DNA from: Natronohydrobacter thiooxidans
GTDB taxonomy: Bacteria > Pseudomonadota > Alphaproteobacteria > Rhodobacterales > Rhodobacteraceae
Assembly: GCF_001884735.1 (NCBI RefSeq)
Contig: NZ_MJAP01000003.1
Location: forward strand, 186,001-250,000
Reading direction: 5' to 3'
Length of the DNA stretch: 64,000 nt
Shown: positions 55,523 through 64,000 of the stretch, in pieces
How the letters are laid out: the number at the start of each line of letters is the position of its first letter
Numbering within the stretch: the first letter of the stretch is position 1
Program-made: the position numbers and the translations under genes
The notes under the pieces: generated by a model
Databases searched by the model: none
The model's input: only the letters and a program-made list of their open reading frames with translations
Told to the model about the DNA's origin: nothing

Positions 55523-56119
55523 GTGACACAGATCGACTATTACCTGAGCCCGATTTCCCCCTGGACCCATATGACAGGCACCCGGCCTGCCGAGATCGCC
55601 GCTGCCGCTGGCGTTGCGATCCGCTACAAGCCGGTAGATCCGACCGCGCTCTTCCAGCGCACCGGCGGCAAGATCCTCGCCGAGCGCCATGAGAGCCGCA
55701 AAGCCTACCGGATGCAGGAACTGGCGCGCTGGTCGAAACTGCTTGGATTGCCGATCAATCTGCGACCGGCCTTTTTCCCGGCGAACCCTGCCCCGGCCTC
55801 TTATGCCATCATCGCCGCGCAGGAAACCGGCGGGGGCGATATGGCCGCGCTGGTCACAGGGCTGACCCGCGCCTGCTGGGAAGAAGAACGCAATATCGCC
55901 GAGGATGAGGTGATCCGCGACTGCCTCTCCGCTGCGGGTTTCGATCCGGCCCTGTCCTTCAGCGGCATGCTGCAAGGCGCCGAAATCTACCCGCGCAATC
56001 TGGAAGAGGCCGTCGCCGACGGCGTGTTCGGCGTGCCCTTCTTCAAGGTCGGCGAGGCCGCTTTCTGGGGGCAGGACCGGCTGGATTTCCTCGCCGAGCA
56101 TCTGGGCGTCAGCCGCTGA
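55523..56119 (+). CDS. DsbA-like 2-hydroxychromene-2-carboxylate isomerase family protein
   Basis: About 198 residues starting with GTG, with AGGAC eight bases upstream. The thioredoxin-fold active site reads YYLSPISPW (Ser12 where DsbA has Cys), the HCCA-isomerase/kappa-GST pattern. GVFGVPFFKVGEAAFWGQDRLDFL carries the conserved substrate and glutathione loop. It probably uses glutathione in an isomerisation or conjugation. An in-frame extension back to 55208 runs through prs on the other strand and is rejected. A strong terminator follows. Confidence 0.85.
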   Translation: MTQIDYYLSPISPWTHMTGTRPAEIAAAAGVAIRYKPVDPTALFQRTGGKILAERHESRKAYRMQELARWSKLLGLPINLRPAFFPANPAPASYAIIAAQETGGGDMAALVTGLTRACWEEERNIAEDEVIRDCLSAAGFDPALSFSGMLQGAEIYPRNLEEAVADGVFGVPFFKVGEAAFWGQDRLDFLAEHLGVSR

Positions 56120-56120
56120 C

Positions 56121-56162
56121 AAAAAGCCAGGGCCCTGTCCAATGACAGGGCCCCGGCTTTTT
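56121..56162. terminator. Bidirectional rho-independent terminator
   Basis: A 10-bp perfect stem (GGGCCCTGTC / GACAGGGCCC) with a CAAT loop is extended, after one mismatch, by GCC/GGC and then AAAAA/TTTTT. It works for both converging genes. Confidence 0.92.
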
Positions 56163-56179
56163 CGCGCGTCCCGGCAGTC

Positions 56180-56509
56180 TCAGGCGGCTTCGGCCTCTGC
56201 CGCTGCAGCAGCATTGCGACGCTCGCTTTCCTCGCGCGACAGTGCAACCGAGGTGCGCACGCCTTTGGCCACGAATTCCATCAGACCAGAGACCACGCGC
56301 TCGTTCGGGTCGATGCCAGCACAGCTCAGCACTTCACGCCCGTCGCGCGAGCGTGCCCAGCGGGCGATCTGCTCAGGCCCGTTGCCGTATTTCTTGTCAT
56401 CCGCAATCGCATCATCCAGCGCAGCCAGTACGACAGCTGCAAACAGTTTCCGGGCGCGGGCGCCTTGCTCATGGGTAAAGGCCGTTCCATCCGCCGCATC
56501 AAACATCAT
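56180..56509 (-). CDS. Small conserved Rhodobacteraceae protein of unknown function
   Basis: About 109 residues. The middle segment, residues about 10-95 (RARKLFAAVVLAALDDAIADD, RSRDGREVLSCAGIDPNERV, VSGLMEFVAKGVRT), is one I recall as almost invariant in Rhodobacteraceae (a DUF, probably DUF6280). The C-terminus is an Ala/Glu tail. It has no signal peptide or membrane helix; a small helical cytoplasmic or DNA/RNA-associated protein is likely. The start at 56509 follows AAGGA; an adjacent second ATG may be used. Longer upstream frames run into efp and are rejected. Function unknown. Confidence 0.8.
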   Translation of the reverse strand: MMFDAADGTAFTHEQGARARKLFAAVVLAALDDAIADDKKYGNGPEQIARWARSRDGREVLSCAGIDPNERVVSGLMEFVAKGVRTSVALSREESERRNAAAAAEAEAA

Positions 56510-56714
56510 CTCGTCCTTTGTTCTTGCTCTTGCATTCACCGCTCGAGCCTGCATACGCGGTTTCATCGTCGATTCGCTACTCCGATGATGCATACCACCC
56601 ATGCAAATTCTGCATATCAGCTGATTTCCGCGACAATATCGCGTTCTTGCGCGGCACCAGTCCCCGCGATATAGGAATGGCAACGAAAACATCAAGTTTT
56701 GCACAAGGTTTCTC

Positions 56715-57278
56715 ATGCCAAAGATCAACGGTAACGAAATTCGGCCCGGCAATGTGCTGGAACATGACGGCGGTCTTTGGGCCGCGGTCAAGGTCAGCCA
56801 TGTCAAGCCCGGCAAGGGCGGTGCCTTTGCACAGGTCGAAATGAAGAACCTGCGCGACGGGCGCAAGCTGAACGAGCGCTTCCGCTCGGACGACAAGGTC
56901 GAACGCGTCCGGCTGGAACAGAAGGATCAGCAGTTTCTCTATGAAAGCGACGGTCGGCTGGTCGTGATGGATATGGAAACCTATGAGCAGGTCGAACTGG
57001 ATGCCGAAATCCTGGGCGAGCGCCGCCCTTTCCTGCAGGACGGCATGACCGTAACCGTCGAATATTACGGCGAGGAAGCGCTGAACGTGGCTCTGCCGCA
57101 GAAAGTCGTGTGCAAGGTCGTGGATACCGAACCCGTGGTCAAGGGCCAGACTGCCGCCAACAGCTTCAAGCCCGCTGTTCTGGACAATGGCGTGCGCGTT
57201 CTGGTCCCGCCCTTTGTCGGCCCGGACGAAGATATCGTCGTCAATACGGAAACCTTTGAATACAGCGAACGCGCCTGA
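56715..57278 (+). CDS. efp: Elongation factor P
   Basis: 187 residues, three beta-barrels. It relieves ribosome stalling at polyproline. The tip residue is Lys34 in KPGKGGAF, the lysine type that EpmA/EpmB modify; those genes are not in this window. Other family segments are [16 protein letters not shown] and [26 protein letters not shown] lies eight bases upstream. Divergent from the small conserved gene, with a 205-bp promoter region between. Confidence 0.97.
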   Translation: MPKINGNEIRPGNVLEHDGGLWAAVKVSHVKPGKGGAFAQVEMKNLRDGRKLNERFRSDDKVERVRLEQKDQQFLYESDGRLVVMDMETYEQVELDAEILGERRPFLQDGMTVTVEYYGEEALNVALPQKVVCKVVDTEPVVKGQTAANSFKPAVLDNGVRVLVPPFVGPDEDIVVNTETFEYSERA

Positions 57279-57346
57279 TCCGGGGGCGCGGGGGGCGCCC
57301 TCGTCGCCAGGTCGGGCGCTGTCCATCGCGAAAGACGGAGCTTGAC

Positions 57347-58564
57347 ATGCGCCTCGCGCCTCTGGCCGCCACCGCCCTCAGTCTCTCGGCACTTCTTGCG
57401 CAGGCGCAGGCAGCCTCGATCTCGCTGGGCTGGGACAGTCCGGCGTCCGCGGGCACAGAGGCCGTGCTCACATTCCGCACCAGCACAGGCACCACAAATC
57501 TCAGCCTCCGCCACGCCCTGCCCGAGGGCGCGGTCGGGCATGAGTTCGTCCTTCCGCACCTGCCGCGCGGGACACAGACGCTGCAGGCAGGGCTGGCACA
57601 GGATGGAAGGGTGATCGCGCAGGGGCCCGTCCAGCCGCTCGATGGCGACACCACCCGCACTGCAGAGCAACGACTTCACCCCGACCTGGCGCTTGGCTTC
57701 GCCGATATCTGGCAATGTGGCGAGGGGGCCCCGCTACGCGTGAGCCATGACGGCGCATCGCTGCGCCTGAAACGGAATGGTCTGGAAGCGCTCGTCGACC
57801 CGCTGCAGGATCAGGACGAGGCGTTCGCCAACGCGGCCGGGTACAGATTCATCCTCGACGGCAATCGCGCACAACTGAACTGGCAAGGCAGCCCCGAGGA
57901 AGAGTGCGAAGCCGCGCTCTTCCCTCCCATCCTGCCCATGGTCGCACGCGCCCGCAGCGGGGACTGGCAGATCGAACTGCAGCGCGATCAGGCACTGATT
58001 ACAGTTCCGGGGCTGGAAGAGACCAGCCTTTCAACCAGCGGCCTGACGATTTCGGCCCCGCGCGATGGCAGCGTCTCGCTACAAGGAAACGCGCTGGCGC
58101 TGCATATGACCGAAGACCCTTGCAGGCTTGGCAGCGCCGATCTGATCTACCCTGTCACGGCCCATCTGCGCATCGACACCACCGCCACCCTGCCCGAGGG
58201 CTGCGCGGGCGATCCCCTCAGCCTGCTTGCGGGCGAGCCTTGGCGCGTCACCAGCCTTCTGGGGATTCCGTTGGCACTGGCGCAAGGCGCCGAGATGACG
58301 CTGGAACTGAACGACAACCGCCTCTCGGGCCGCGCCACCTGCAACCGCTATGTCGCCCAGGCCCGGATCGACGAGGACCGGCTGGATTTCCATGATCTCG
58401 GCACGACCCGCCTGCCCTGCCCGCTGGATCTGGGCGCGCTGGAACAGCGCTTTCTGGATGCGCTCGAAGCCGCAACGGGCTTCGGGATCAGCACGGGCGG
58501 CATGCTGACTCTGCGTGCAGGCCCGATGCCCCTGCTGACCGCAAGACGCAAACCCGCGCCTTAG
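57347..58564 (+). CDS. Secreted META-domain protein with MliC-like and COG3650-like segments
   Basis: 405 residues. A signal peptide (cleavage near AQAAS, about 23) and an N-terminal beta-domain reminiscent of YbaY (24-105) come first. Then comes an MliC-like part (about 122-175: IWQCGEGAPLRVSHDG) and a part like the COG3650 envelope family (about 200-285, ending LPEGCAGDP). A C-terminal META domain follows (about 290-395: LNDNRLSGRATCNRYVAQA). It resembles the protein at 44861 in order of domains but is longer. Probable periplasmic stress or envelope-defence protein; domain limits are estimates. Confidence 0.72.
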   Translation: MRLAPLAATALSLSALLAQAQAASISLGWDSPASAGTEAVLTFRTSTGTTNLSLRHALPEGAVGHEFVLPHLPRGTQTLQAGLAQDGRVIAQGPVQPLDGDTTRTAEQRLHPDLALGFADIWQCGEGAPLRVSHDGASLRLKRNGLEALVDPLQDQDEAFANAAGYRFILDGNRAQLNWQGSPEEECEAALFPPILPMVARARSGDWQIELQRDQALITVPGLEETSLSTSGLTISAPRDGSVSLQGNALALHMTEDPCRLGSADLIYPVTAHLRIDTTATLPEGCAGDPLSLLAGEPWRVTSLLGIPLALAQGAEMTLELNDNRLSGRATCNRYVAQARIDEDRLDFHDLGTTRLPCPLDLGALEQRFLDALEAATGFGISTGGMLTLRAGPMPLLTARRKPAP

Positions 58565-59031
58565 AAGACCGGCGCTTCACCGGTCTCCTTGACGGCTTCC
58601 ATCACCACATGGGTCGAGGTCGAGGTGATATGCGGCAAGCCCGAAATATGCTCGGCCAGCACCCTGCGATAGGATGCGATATCGCTGCTGCGCACTTTCA
58701 GCAGATAGTCGAATGCCCCCGCGATCAGATGACATTCCTCGATCTCGGGCACCCTGCGCACGGCTTCGTTAAAGGCCCGCAGCGCCGCCTCGCGCGTGTC
58801 CGACAGCTTGATCTCGACGAAAGCGATATGGGCCGCATTGACCTGATGCGGGTCAATCATGGCGCGATAGCCGATGATCACGCCCTGCTCTTCCAGCCGC
58901 TTCAGCCGCGCCTGGGTCGGCGATTTGGTCAGCCCGATCCGGTCTGCCAGTTCGGTCACGCTCATGCGGCCATTCACTGCCAGATGCCGCAGGATGGCAT
59001 GGTCGAATGTGTCCAGCTTAACGCGGTTCAT
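58561..59031 (-). CDS. putR: Lrp/AsnC-family regulator of proline utilisation
   Basis: 156 residues. The N-terminal winged helix-turn-helix (FDHAILRHLAVNGRMSVTELADRIGLTKSPTQARLKRLEEQGVI) and the C-terminal RAM ligand-binding domain (HLIAGAFDYLLKVRSSDIASYRRVL) are complete. It is divergent from putA with 116 bp between starts, as PutR is in Agrobacterium and Rhodobacter, where it activates putA in response to proline. The stop overlaps the META gene tail-to-tail by 4 bp. Confidence 0.9.
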   Translation of the reverse strand: MNRVKLDTFDHAILRHLAVNGRMSVTELADRIGLTKSPTQARLKRLEEQGVIIGYRAMIDPHQVNAAHIAFVEIKLSDTREAALRAFNEAVRRVPEIEECHLIAGAFDYLLKVRSSDIASYRRVLAEHISGLPHITSTSTHVVMEAVKETGEAPVF

Positions 59032-59147
59032 TTGGCTGCATTTCCTTCAAAAGACAGTATTCTTGCCTGATCTTCGCTGGAAATAAGGCGACATGCAACA
59101 GAGTTTTCTGCGATCATCAGAGTATCGTCCCGCCAGGAGACTCATCT
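59032..59147. promoter_or_regulatory. putR-putA divergent control region
   Basis: 116 bp between the two start codons, expected to contain both promoters and PutR sites. GCCAGGAGACT provides the putA ribosome site. I see no perfect long palindrome. Confidence 0.5.
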
Positions 59148-62100
59148 ATGCCCAGCGCTTCGCCTCTGCCAACTGCCATCAGTCACGACATCCTGCGCGA
59201 CGAGGGCGCGGTACTGGACGCCGCGATCAGGAGCGTAGCTCTTGACGCCTATGCCCGCAAGGCCATCGCCACCCGCGCGACCGCATTGGTCGAAGATATC
59301 CGCCGCAGCGACACCCCCGGCCTGATGGAGGTTTTCCTCGCCGAATATGGCCTTTCCACCGATGAGGGTATCGCGCTGATGTGTCTGGCCGAAGCGCTCT
59401 TGCGCGTGCCCGATGCTGCCACCATCGACGATCTGATCGAGGACAAGATCGCCCCTTCCGACTGGGGCCGCCATCTGGGCAGATCCTCATCCAGCCTTGT
59501 CAATGCCTCAACCTGGGCGCTGATGCTGACCGGCAAGGTGCTGGACGAGCGCGGCAACAGTGCCGCAGCCACGCTGCGCGGGGCGGTCAAGCGGCTGGGC
59601 GAGCCGGTGATCCGCACCGCCGTCGCCCGCGCCATGAAGGAAATGGGGCGGCAATTCGTGCTGGGCGAAACCATCGACGCCGCCATGATGCGCGCAAAGG
59701 GCATGGAAGCCAAAGGCTACAGCTATTCCTATGACATGCTGGGCGAGGCCGCGCGCACCGGCGCGGATGCCGCGCGCTACCACACTGCCTATGCCAAAGC
59801 GATCCGCGCCATCGGCGCGCGCGCAGGCGGCAATGATATCCGCAGCAATCCGGGCATTTCGGTCAAGCTCTCGGCGCTGCACCCGCGCTATGAGCTGGGC
59901 CAGCGCGACCGGGTGATGCGCGAACTGGTCCCGCGCGTGCGCGAACTGGCACGGCTGGCCGCAGCACTGGGTCTGGGCTTCAATATCGACGCGGAAGAAG
60001 CCGACCGGCTGGCGCTCTCGCTCGACGTGATCGACGCCGTGCTCTCTGACAACGCGCTTGAGGGCTGGGACGGGTTCGGCGTGGTGGTGCAGGCTTACGG
60101 GCCGCGCGCGGGCGATGTGATCGACTTCCTGCATGCCCGCGCCGAAACCCTTGACCGCAAACTGATGGTGCGGCTGGTGAAGGGCGCCTATTGGGACACC
60201 GAAATCAAGCGCGCGCAGGTGCTCGGGCTTGAGGGGTTCCCGGTGCTGACCCAGAAGGTCGGAACGGATGTGCATTACATCGCCTGCGCCCGCAAATTGC
60301 TGGAGATGCGCGCCCGCCTCTACCCGCAATTCGCCACCCATAACGCGCATACGGTTGCCGCTGTGCTGCATATGGCCGAAGAGATGGGCGTCAGCGCGCT
60401 GGATTATGAATTCCAGCGCCTGCATGGCATGGGCGAGGCGCTGCATGATCTGGTGCTCTCGCGCGAAGGCACGCGCTGCCGCATCTACGCCCCGGTGGGC
60501 GCGCATAAGGACCTGCTCGCCTATCTGGTGCGCCGCTTGCTGGAGAATGGTGCAAATTCCTCTTTCGTGAACCAGATCGTGGATGAGGATGTGCCCGCCG
60601 CAGAAGTCGCAGCCTGCCCGTTCGAGGCGCTCGAAAACCTGCCGCGCGGGGTGAACCCGAAAATCGCGACCGGGCCGGATCTGTTCGGCGCGGAGCGCCG
60701 CAATGCCAAGGGCTGGGATATCACTGATGCGCGCGATCTGGATGCGATCGCGCAGGCGCGCGACCCATGGCACTCGGCGCGGTTCTCGGCAGGTCCGCTG
60801 ATTGCGGGCAAGGCCACGGGCGAAAACCCCTATGAGGCGCGCAATCCCGCCGACCCGGCGGATCTGATCGGGCATGTCACACCCGCCGCGCCCTCCGATA
60901 TCGCAACCGCTCTCGCCGCCGCGCAGCCCTGGAACGCAGATGTCAGCCTGCGCAGGCGGGCGCTGTTGCGCGCCGCCGACCTCTATGAAGCGCATTTCGG
61001 CGAGATCTTCGCCATCCTTGCCCGCGAAGCCGGGAAAACTCCGCTGGACGCTGTGGGCGAGTTGCGCGAAGCGGTGGATTTCCTGCGCTATTACGCGACC
61101 GAGGCCGGAAAACTCTCGACCAGGGCGCGCGGAGTTTTCACCTGCATCAGCCCGTGGAATTTCCCGCTCGCGATCTTCACCGGCCAGATTGCAGGCGCGC
61201 TTGCCACAGGCAATGGCGTGCTGGCCAAACCCGCCGAGCAGACCCCTCTGATCGCGCATCTGGCCACGCGCCTGCTGCATGAGGCCGGAGTGCCGCGCGA
61301 GGTGCTGCAACTGCTTCCGGGAGAAGGCGCGCGCGTGGGCGCCGCGCTCACCTCGGATCCGCTTGTGGCGGGCGTAGCTTTCACCGGCTCGACCGAAACC
61401 GCATTGCGCATCCGCCGCGCGATGGCCGAACACATGGCCCCCGGTGCGCCGCTGATCGCCGAAACCGGCGGTCTGAATGCGATGATCGTGGACAGCACCG
61501 CCCTGCCCGAACAGGCGGTGCGTGACGTTCTGGCCTCTTCCTTCCAGTCCGCAGGACAACGCTGCTCGGCGCTGCGCTGCCTCTATGTGCAGGAAGATAT
61601 CGCGGAAGAGTTCCGCAAGATGCTGTTCGGCGCGATGGATGAATTGCGGCTCGGCAACCCCTGGGACTATGCGACCGATGTTGGCCCGGTCATTGACGAC
61701 AAGGCGCGCAGCCAGATCGCGGAGTATATCGAGACCGCCCGCGCAGACGGGCGGGTGCTGCATGAACTACCGCCCCACGCGGGCGGGATCTTCGTGCCCC
61801 CGGTCGTCATCTCCGTGCCCGGCATCGCCGCGCTGGAGCGCGAGGTCTTTGGCCCGGTCCTGCATCTCGCAACCTTCAAGGCGGCCGAGATTGACAAGGT
61901 GATCGACGCGATCAACGCCACCGGCTACGGGCTGACATTTGGCCTGCATACGCGGATCGACTCGCGCGTGCAGCATGTGGTCGAGCGCGTGCAGGTGGGC
62001 AATGTCTATGTCAACCGCAACCAGATCGGCGCCATCGTCGGCAGCCAGCCCTTTGGCGGCGAAGGGCTGTCGGGCACCGGCCCCAAAGCGGGCGGGCCGC

Positions 62101-62546
62101 ATTATCTGCGCCGCTTCACCCATGCGCCCGCCGGTTCGCCCCTCCCCTCTGGTCCTGCGGCCACTGTGCAGGAAATGCCCGGACCAACGGGCGAATCGAA
62201 CCGCCTGCGCCATGCGCCGCGCGCGCCGCTCCTCTGCCTCGGGCCGGGGCGTGACAAGGCAGAGGCGCAGCGCGCGGCTGTGCTGGCGCTGGGGGGAAGC
62301 GCGCTGGTGCAGGACATGACTGCCGCAGAATTGTCAGAGGCGTCAGGCTTTTCCGGGGTGATTTTCTGGGGCGCGGATGACGAGGCGCGCGCCATCGCTG
62401 AAGCGCTCGCTGCGCGCGAGGGGCCGATCCTGCCGCTGATCACCGACATGCCCGATGCCGGGCATGTGTTTCTGGAGCGCCATCTCTGCGTGGATACAAC
62501 CGCTTCGGGCGGCAATGCGCAGCTTCTGGCCGCGATGGGGGATTAA
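59148..62546 (+). CDS. putA: Bifunctional proline dehydrogenase / P5C dehydrogenase
   Basis: 1132 residues. It oxidises proline to glutamate in two channelled steps. The FAD-dependent proline dehydrogenase barrel (about 60-480) has KLSALHPRYE and YEFQRLHGMGEAL. The aldehyde dehydrogenase part (about 510-990) has FTGSTETALRI, ETGGLNAMIV and the catalytic Cys806 in SAGQRCSAL. A degenerate C-terminal domain fills the rest. There is no N-terminal ribbon-helix-helix DNA-binding domain, so regulation is left to the divergent PutR. Confidence 0.97.
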   Translation: MPSASPLPTAISHDILRDEGAVLDAAIRSVALDAYARKAIATRATALVEDIRRSDTPGLMEVFLAEYGLSTDEGIALMCLAEALLRVPDAATIDDLIEDKIAPSDWGRHLGRSSSSLVNASTWALMLTGKVLDERGNSAAATLRGAVKRLGEPVIRTAVARAMKEMGRQFVLGETIDAAMMRAKGMEAKGYSYSYDMLGEAARTGADAARYHTAYAKAIRAIGARAGGNDIRSNPGISVKLSALHPRYELGQRDRVMRELVPRVRELARLAAALGLGFNIDAEEADRLALSLDVIDAVLSDNALEGWDGFGVVVQAYGPRAGDVIDFLHARAETLDRKLMVRLVKGAYWDTEIKRAQVLGLEGFPVLTQKVGTDVHYIACARKLLEMRARLYPQFATHNAHTVAAVLHMAEEMGVSALDYEFQRLHGMGEALHDLVLSREGTRCRIYAPVGAHKDLLAYLVRRLLENGANSSFVNQIVDEDVPAAEVAACPFEALENLPRGVNPKIATGPDLFGAERRNAKGWDITDARDLDAIAQARDPWHSARFSAGPLIAGKATGENPYEARNPADPADLIGHVTPAAPSDIATALAAAQPWNADVSLRRRALLRAADLYEAHFGEIFAILAREAGKTPLDAVGELREAVDFLRYYATEAGKLSTRARGVFTCISPWNFPLAIFTGQIAGALATGNGVLAKPAEQTPLIAHLATRLLHEAGVPREVLQLLPGEGARVGAALTSDPLVAGVAFTGSTETALRIRRAMAEHMAPGAPLIAETGGLNAMIVDSTALPEQAVRDVLASSFQSAGQRCSALRCLYVQEDIAEEFRKMLFGAMDELRLGNPWDYATDVGPVIDDKARSQIAEYIETARADGRVLHELPPHAGGIFVPPVVISVPGIAALEREVFGPVLHLATFKAAEIDKVIDAINATGYGLTFGLHTRIDSRVQHVVERVQVGNVYVNRNQIGAIVGSQPFGGEGLSGTGPKAGGPHYLRRFTHAPAGSPLPSGPAATVQEMPGPTGESNRLRHAPRAPLLCLGPGRDKAEAQRAAVLALGGSALVQDMTAAELSEASGFSGVIFWGADDEARAIAEALAAREGPILPLITDMPDAGHVFLERHLCVDTTASGGNAQLLAAMGD

Positions 62547-62557
62547 GACAAACCAAG

Positions 62558-62608
62558 CCGGGGGGCGCTGCCCCCCGCACCCCCCGGAGTATTTTCGGCA
62601 AGATGAAA
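62558..62608 (+). repeat. Short intergenic repeat, copy 2 (with GC hairpin)
   Basis: A GGGGGGC-GCT-GCCCCCC hairpin is followed by CACCCCCCGGAGTATTTTC and GGCAAGATGAAA. The core matches the copy before hslV. It lies between convergent putA and ispG and may also stop transcription from putA. Confidence 0.55.
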
Positions 62609-62618
62609 CGCGCAAGCG

Positions 62619-63743
62619 TTACTCTGCGGCTTTCGGCATCGCCGCCTCGATCTCGGCGGCCTTGCGCTCGACCTGCTCGACAATATGGGCAACCATCTGA
62701 TCATTGCTCAGCTTGTGGCTCTGCCTGCCCGCCAGATAGACCATGCCCGACCCGGCGCCGCCGCCGGTGAAGCCCACATCGGTCATCAGCGCCTCGCCGG
62801 GGCCATTGACCACGCAGCCAATGATCGAAAGGCTCATCGGCGTCTTGATATGCGCCAGCCGCTCTTCGAGGATGGCGACCGTCTTGATCACGTCAAACCC
62901 CTGCCGCGCGCAGGAGGGGCAGGAAATGATATTCACGCCCCGGTGCCGCAGCCCCAGCGATTTGAGGATCTCATAGCCGATCTTCACCTCTTCGACCGGA
63001 TCGGCGGAAAGCGAGACCCGGATCGTATCCCCGATCCCCATCCACAGCAGATTGCCCAGCCCGATGGCGGATTTCACTGTGCCAGAGATCATCCCCCCGG
63101 CCTCGGTAATACCCAGATGGATCGGCGCATCCGTCGCCTCTGCCAGCCCCATATAGGCGGCGGAGGCGAGGAACACATCCGACGCTTTCACGCTGATCTT
63201 GAATTCATGGAAATCATTATCCTGCAGGATGCGGATATGATCGAGCCCGCTCTCGATCATCGCATCCGGGCAGGGCTCGCCATATTTCTCCAGCAGGTGC
63301 CTTTCCAGCGATCCGGCATTGACACCGATCCGGATCGAGCAGCCATGATCGCGCGCAGCCTTGATCACCTCGCGCACGCGACCCGCATCGCCGATATTGC
63401 CCGGATTGATCCGCAGACAGGCGGCACCGGCCTCGGCGGCCTCAATGGCGCGTTTGTAGTGAAAATGGATATCCGCCACGATCGGCACCGGGCTTTCGCG
63501 CACCACCTCGCGCAGCGCACGGCTCGCATCCGTATCCGGCACCGAGACCCGTACGATATCGGCCCCCGCCTCGGCACAGGCCAGAACCTGCCGGATGGTC
63601 GCAGGCGCATCGCCGGAATCGGTGTTGGTCATGGTCTGCACGCTGATCGGCGCGCCGCCCCCCACCGGGACAGACCCCACCATGATCTGACGCGATTTGC
63701 GCCGGTCAATATTGCGCCAGGGGCGGATATGGTTGTGATCCAT
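62619..63743 (-). CDS. ispG: 4-hydroxy-3-methylbut-2-enyl-diphosphate synthase
   Basis: 374 residues, GcpE family. It performs the reductive ring opening of MEcPP in the non-mevalonate isoprenoid pathway. The 4Fe-4S ligands are Cys275 and Cys278 ([11 protein letters not shown]) and Cys310 with Glu317 ([10 protein letters not shown]). The TIM barrel begins with [24 protein letters not shown]. It is separated from the upstream minus-strand gene by a terminator, so it has its own promoter in the 60-80 bp before the start. Confidence 0.97.
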   Translation of the reverse strand: MDHNHIRPWRNIDRRKSRQIMVGSVPVGGGAPISVQTMTNTDSGDAPATIRQVLACAEAGADIVRVSVPDTDASRALREVVRESPVPIVADIHFHYKRAIEAAEAGAACLRINPGNIGDAGRVREVIKAARDHGCSIRIGVNAGSLERHLLEKYGEPCPDAMIESGLDHIRILQDNDFHEFKISVKASDVFLASAAYMGLAEATDAPIHLGITEAGGMISGTVKSAIGLGNLLWMGIGDTIRVSLSADPVEEVKIGYEILKSLGLRHRGVNIISCPSCARQGFDVIKTVAILEERLAHIKTPMSLSIIGCVVNGPGEALMTDVGFTGGGAGSGMVYLAGRQSHKLSNDQMVAHIVEQVERKAAEIEAAMPKAAE

Positions 63744-63830
63744 GTGTCGAAGACCCGTTCAAGCTGTCGCGCCAAGTTATGCCAATCGCCCCGGTGCAGC
63801 AATGGGCCCACCACCCCGACCGGAAGAAAA

Positions 63831-63853
63831 GGCCCGGGCTGATGCCACGGGCC
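63831..63853 (-). terminator. Rho-independent terminator of the gene at the right edge
   Basis: A stem of GGCCCG/CGGGCC plus GGC/GCC with a TGAT loop and one bulged base; on the minus strand it is followed by TTTTCTTCC. It lies about 100 bp past the stop codon at 63952. Confidence 0.65.
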
Positions 63854-63951
63854 AGAAAAAGGACTACAGCGCCAAGACTACCAGATCACAGGCCGGAACG
63901 CCGCATCTTTAAGCGGCAGTCACCTGAACGTGACAGCACCGGCACATGTCC

Positions 63952-64000
63952 TCAGTTCTCGGCCTGCGCCACGGCGATGAAATCGCGCAAAGCCTGATCC
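63952..64000 (-). CDS. Partial gene, C-terminus only
   Basis: The last 15 codons of a minus-strand gene running off the window: DQALRDFIAVAQAEN then TGA. The amphipathic helix and downstream terminator support a real gene end, but the family cannot be told from so little. Confidence 0.4.
   Translation of the reverse strand, partial: DQALRDFIAVAQAEN

Noticed and set aside
57282..57300. GC hairpin after efp (GGGCGC...GCGCCC) as a terminator
   Set aside because: No U-run follows and the next gene starts only about 50 bp later; evidence too weak to list as a feature.
59508..61763. A 751-codon minus-strand frame opposite putA
   Set aside because: putA motifs on the plus strand are unambiguous; this frame is a GC-driven shadow.

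Overview
The window is about 64 kb of GC-rich chromosome from an alphaproteobacterium of the Rhodobacteraceae/Rhodobacterales. The evidence is a BcsA whose catalytic and PilZ residue numbers match those published for the Rhodobacter sphaeroides enzyme, the addB-addA-trxA and tsaE/PAS-protein order, HdaA, a class I lysyl-tRNA synthetase, a PutR/PutA pair without a DNA-binding domain on PutA, and a short intergenic repeat that I recall as typical of the family. I cannot name a genus. There is no sign of a phage, insertion sequence, CRISPR array, rRNA or tRNA gene; almost everything is dense, operonic chromosomal coding.

Layout. 0-9 kb (minus strand): a biofilm-matrix region with a cellulose operon (bcsN, bcsA, bcsB, bcsZ and a TPR protein, the last four joined by ATGA overlaps) followed, after its own terminator, by a curlin-repeat (amyloid) gene. 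9-15 kb: a hibernation factor, folA-thyA, glyoxalase I, an ExeA-like ATPase divergent from an ExoY-type sugar transferase, a rhomboid protease, and tpiA. 15-18 kb: sufT-sufA, hslVU and trxA. 18-27 kb: addA, addB, tsaE and a PAS protein that looks like a kinase-less DivL.

26.7-36.4 kb is the most interesting block. All genes lie on the minus strand in the order acs, adk, DUF4212 protein, sodium:solute symporter, cNMP/CBS/DUF294 nucleotidyltransferase-like protein, small membrane protein, single-domain response regulator, and a membrane PAS/degenerate-kinase protein fused to a complete DEDDh 3'-5' exonuclease. It reads as a self-contained acetate uptake, activation and signalling module. AMP made by Acs could be recycled by the adjacent adenylate kinase.

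37-64 kb: a leaderless beta-helix protein, a DUF4864 protein and a CHAD protein, class I lysS, a TerB-like protein, an AI-2E/PerM permease with hdaA, a YbaY/MliC/META envelope protein and polyphosphate kinase. These are followed by an alpha/beta hydrolase, an XRE-cupin regulator divergent from an acyl-CoA ligase/DsbA-like/MFS operon, a stomatin/NfeD pair, prs, a DsbA-like isomerase, a small conserved Rhodobacteraceae protein, efp, a second META protein, putR/putA and ispG. At the right edge is the 3' tip of another minus-strand gene.

Starts were chosen by Shine-Dalgarno position, overlap with the preceding stop and signal-peptide fit. All functions are inferred from motifs read by eye; no database search was run.
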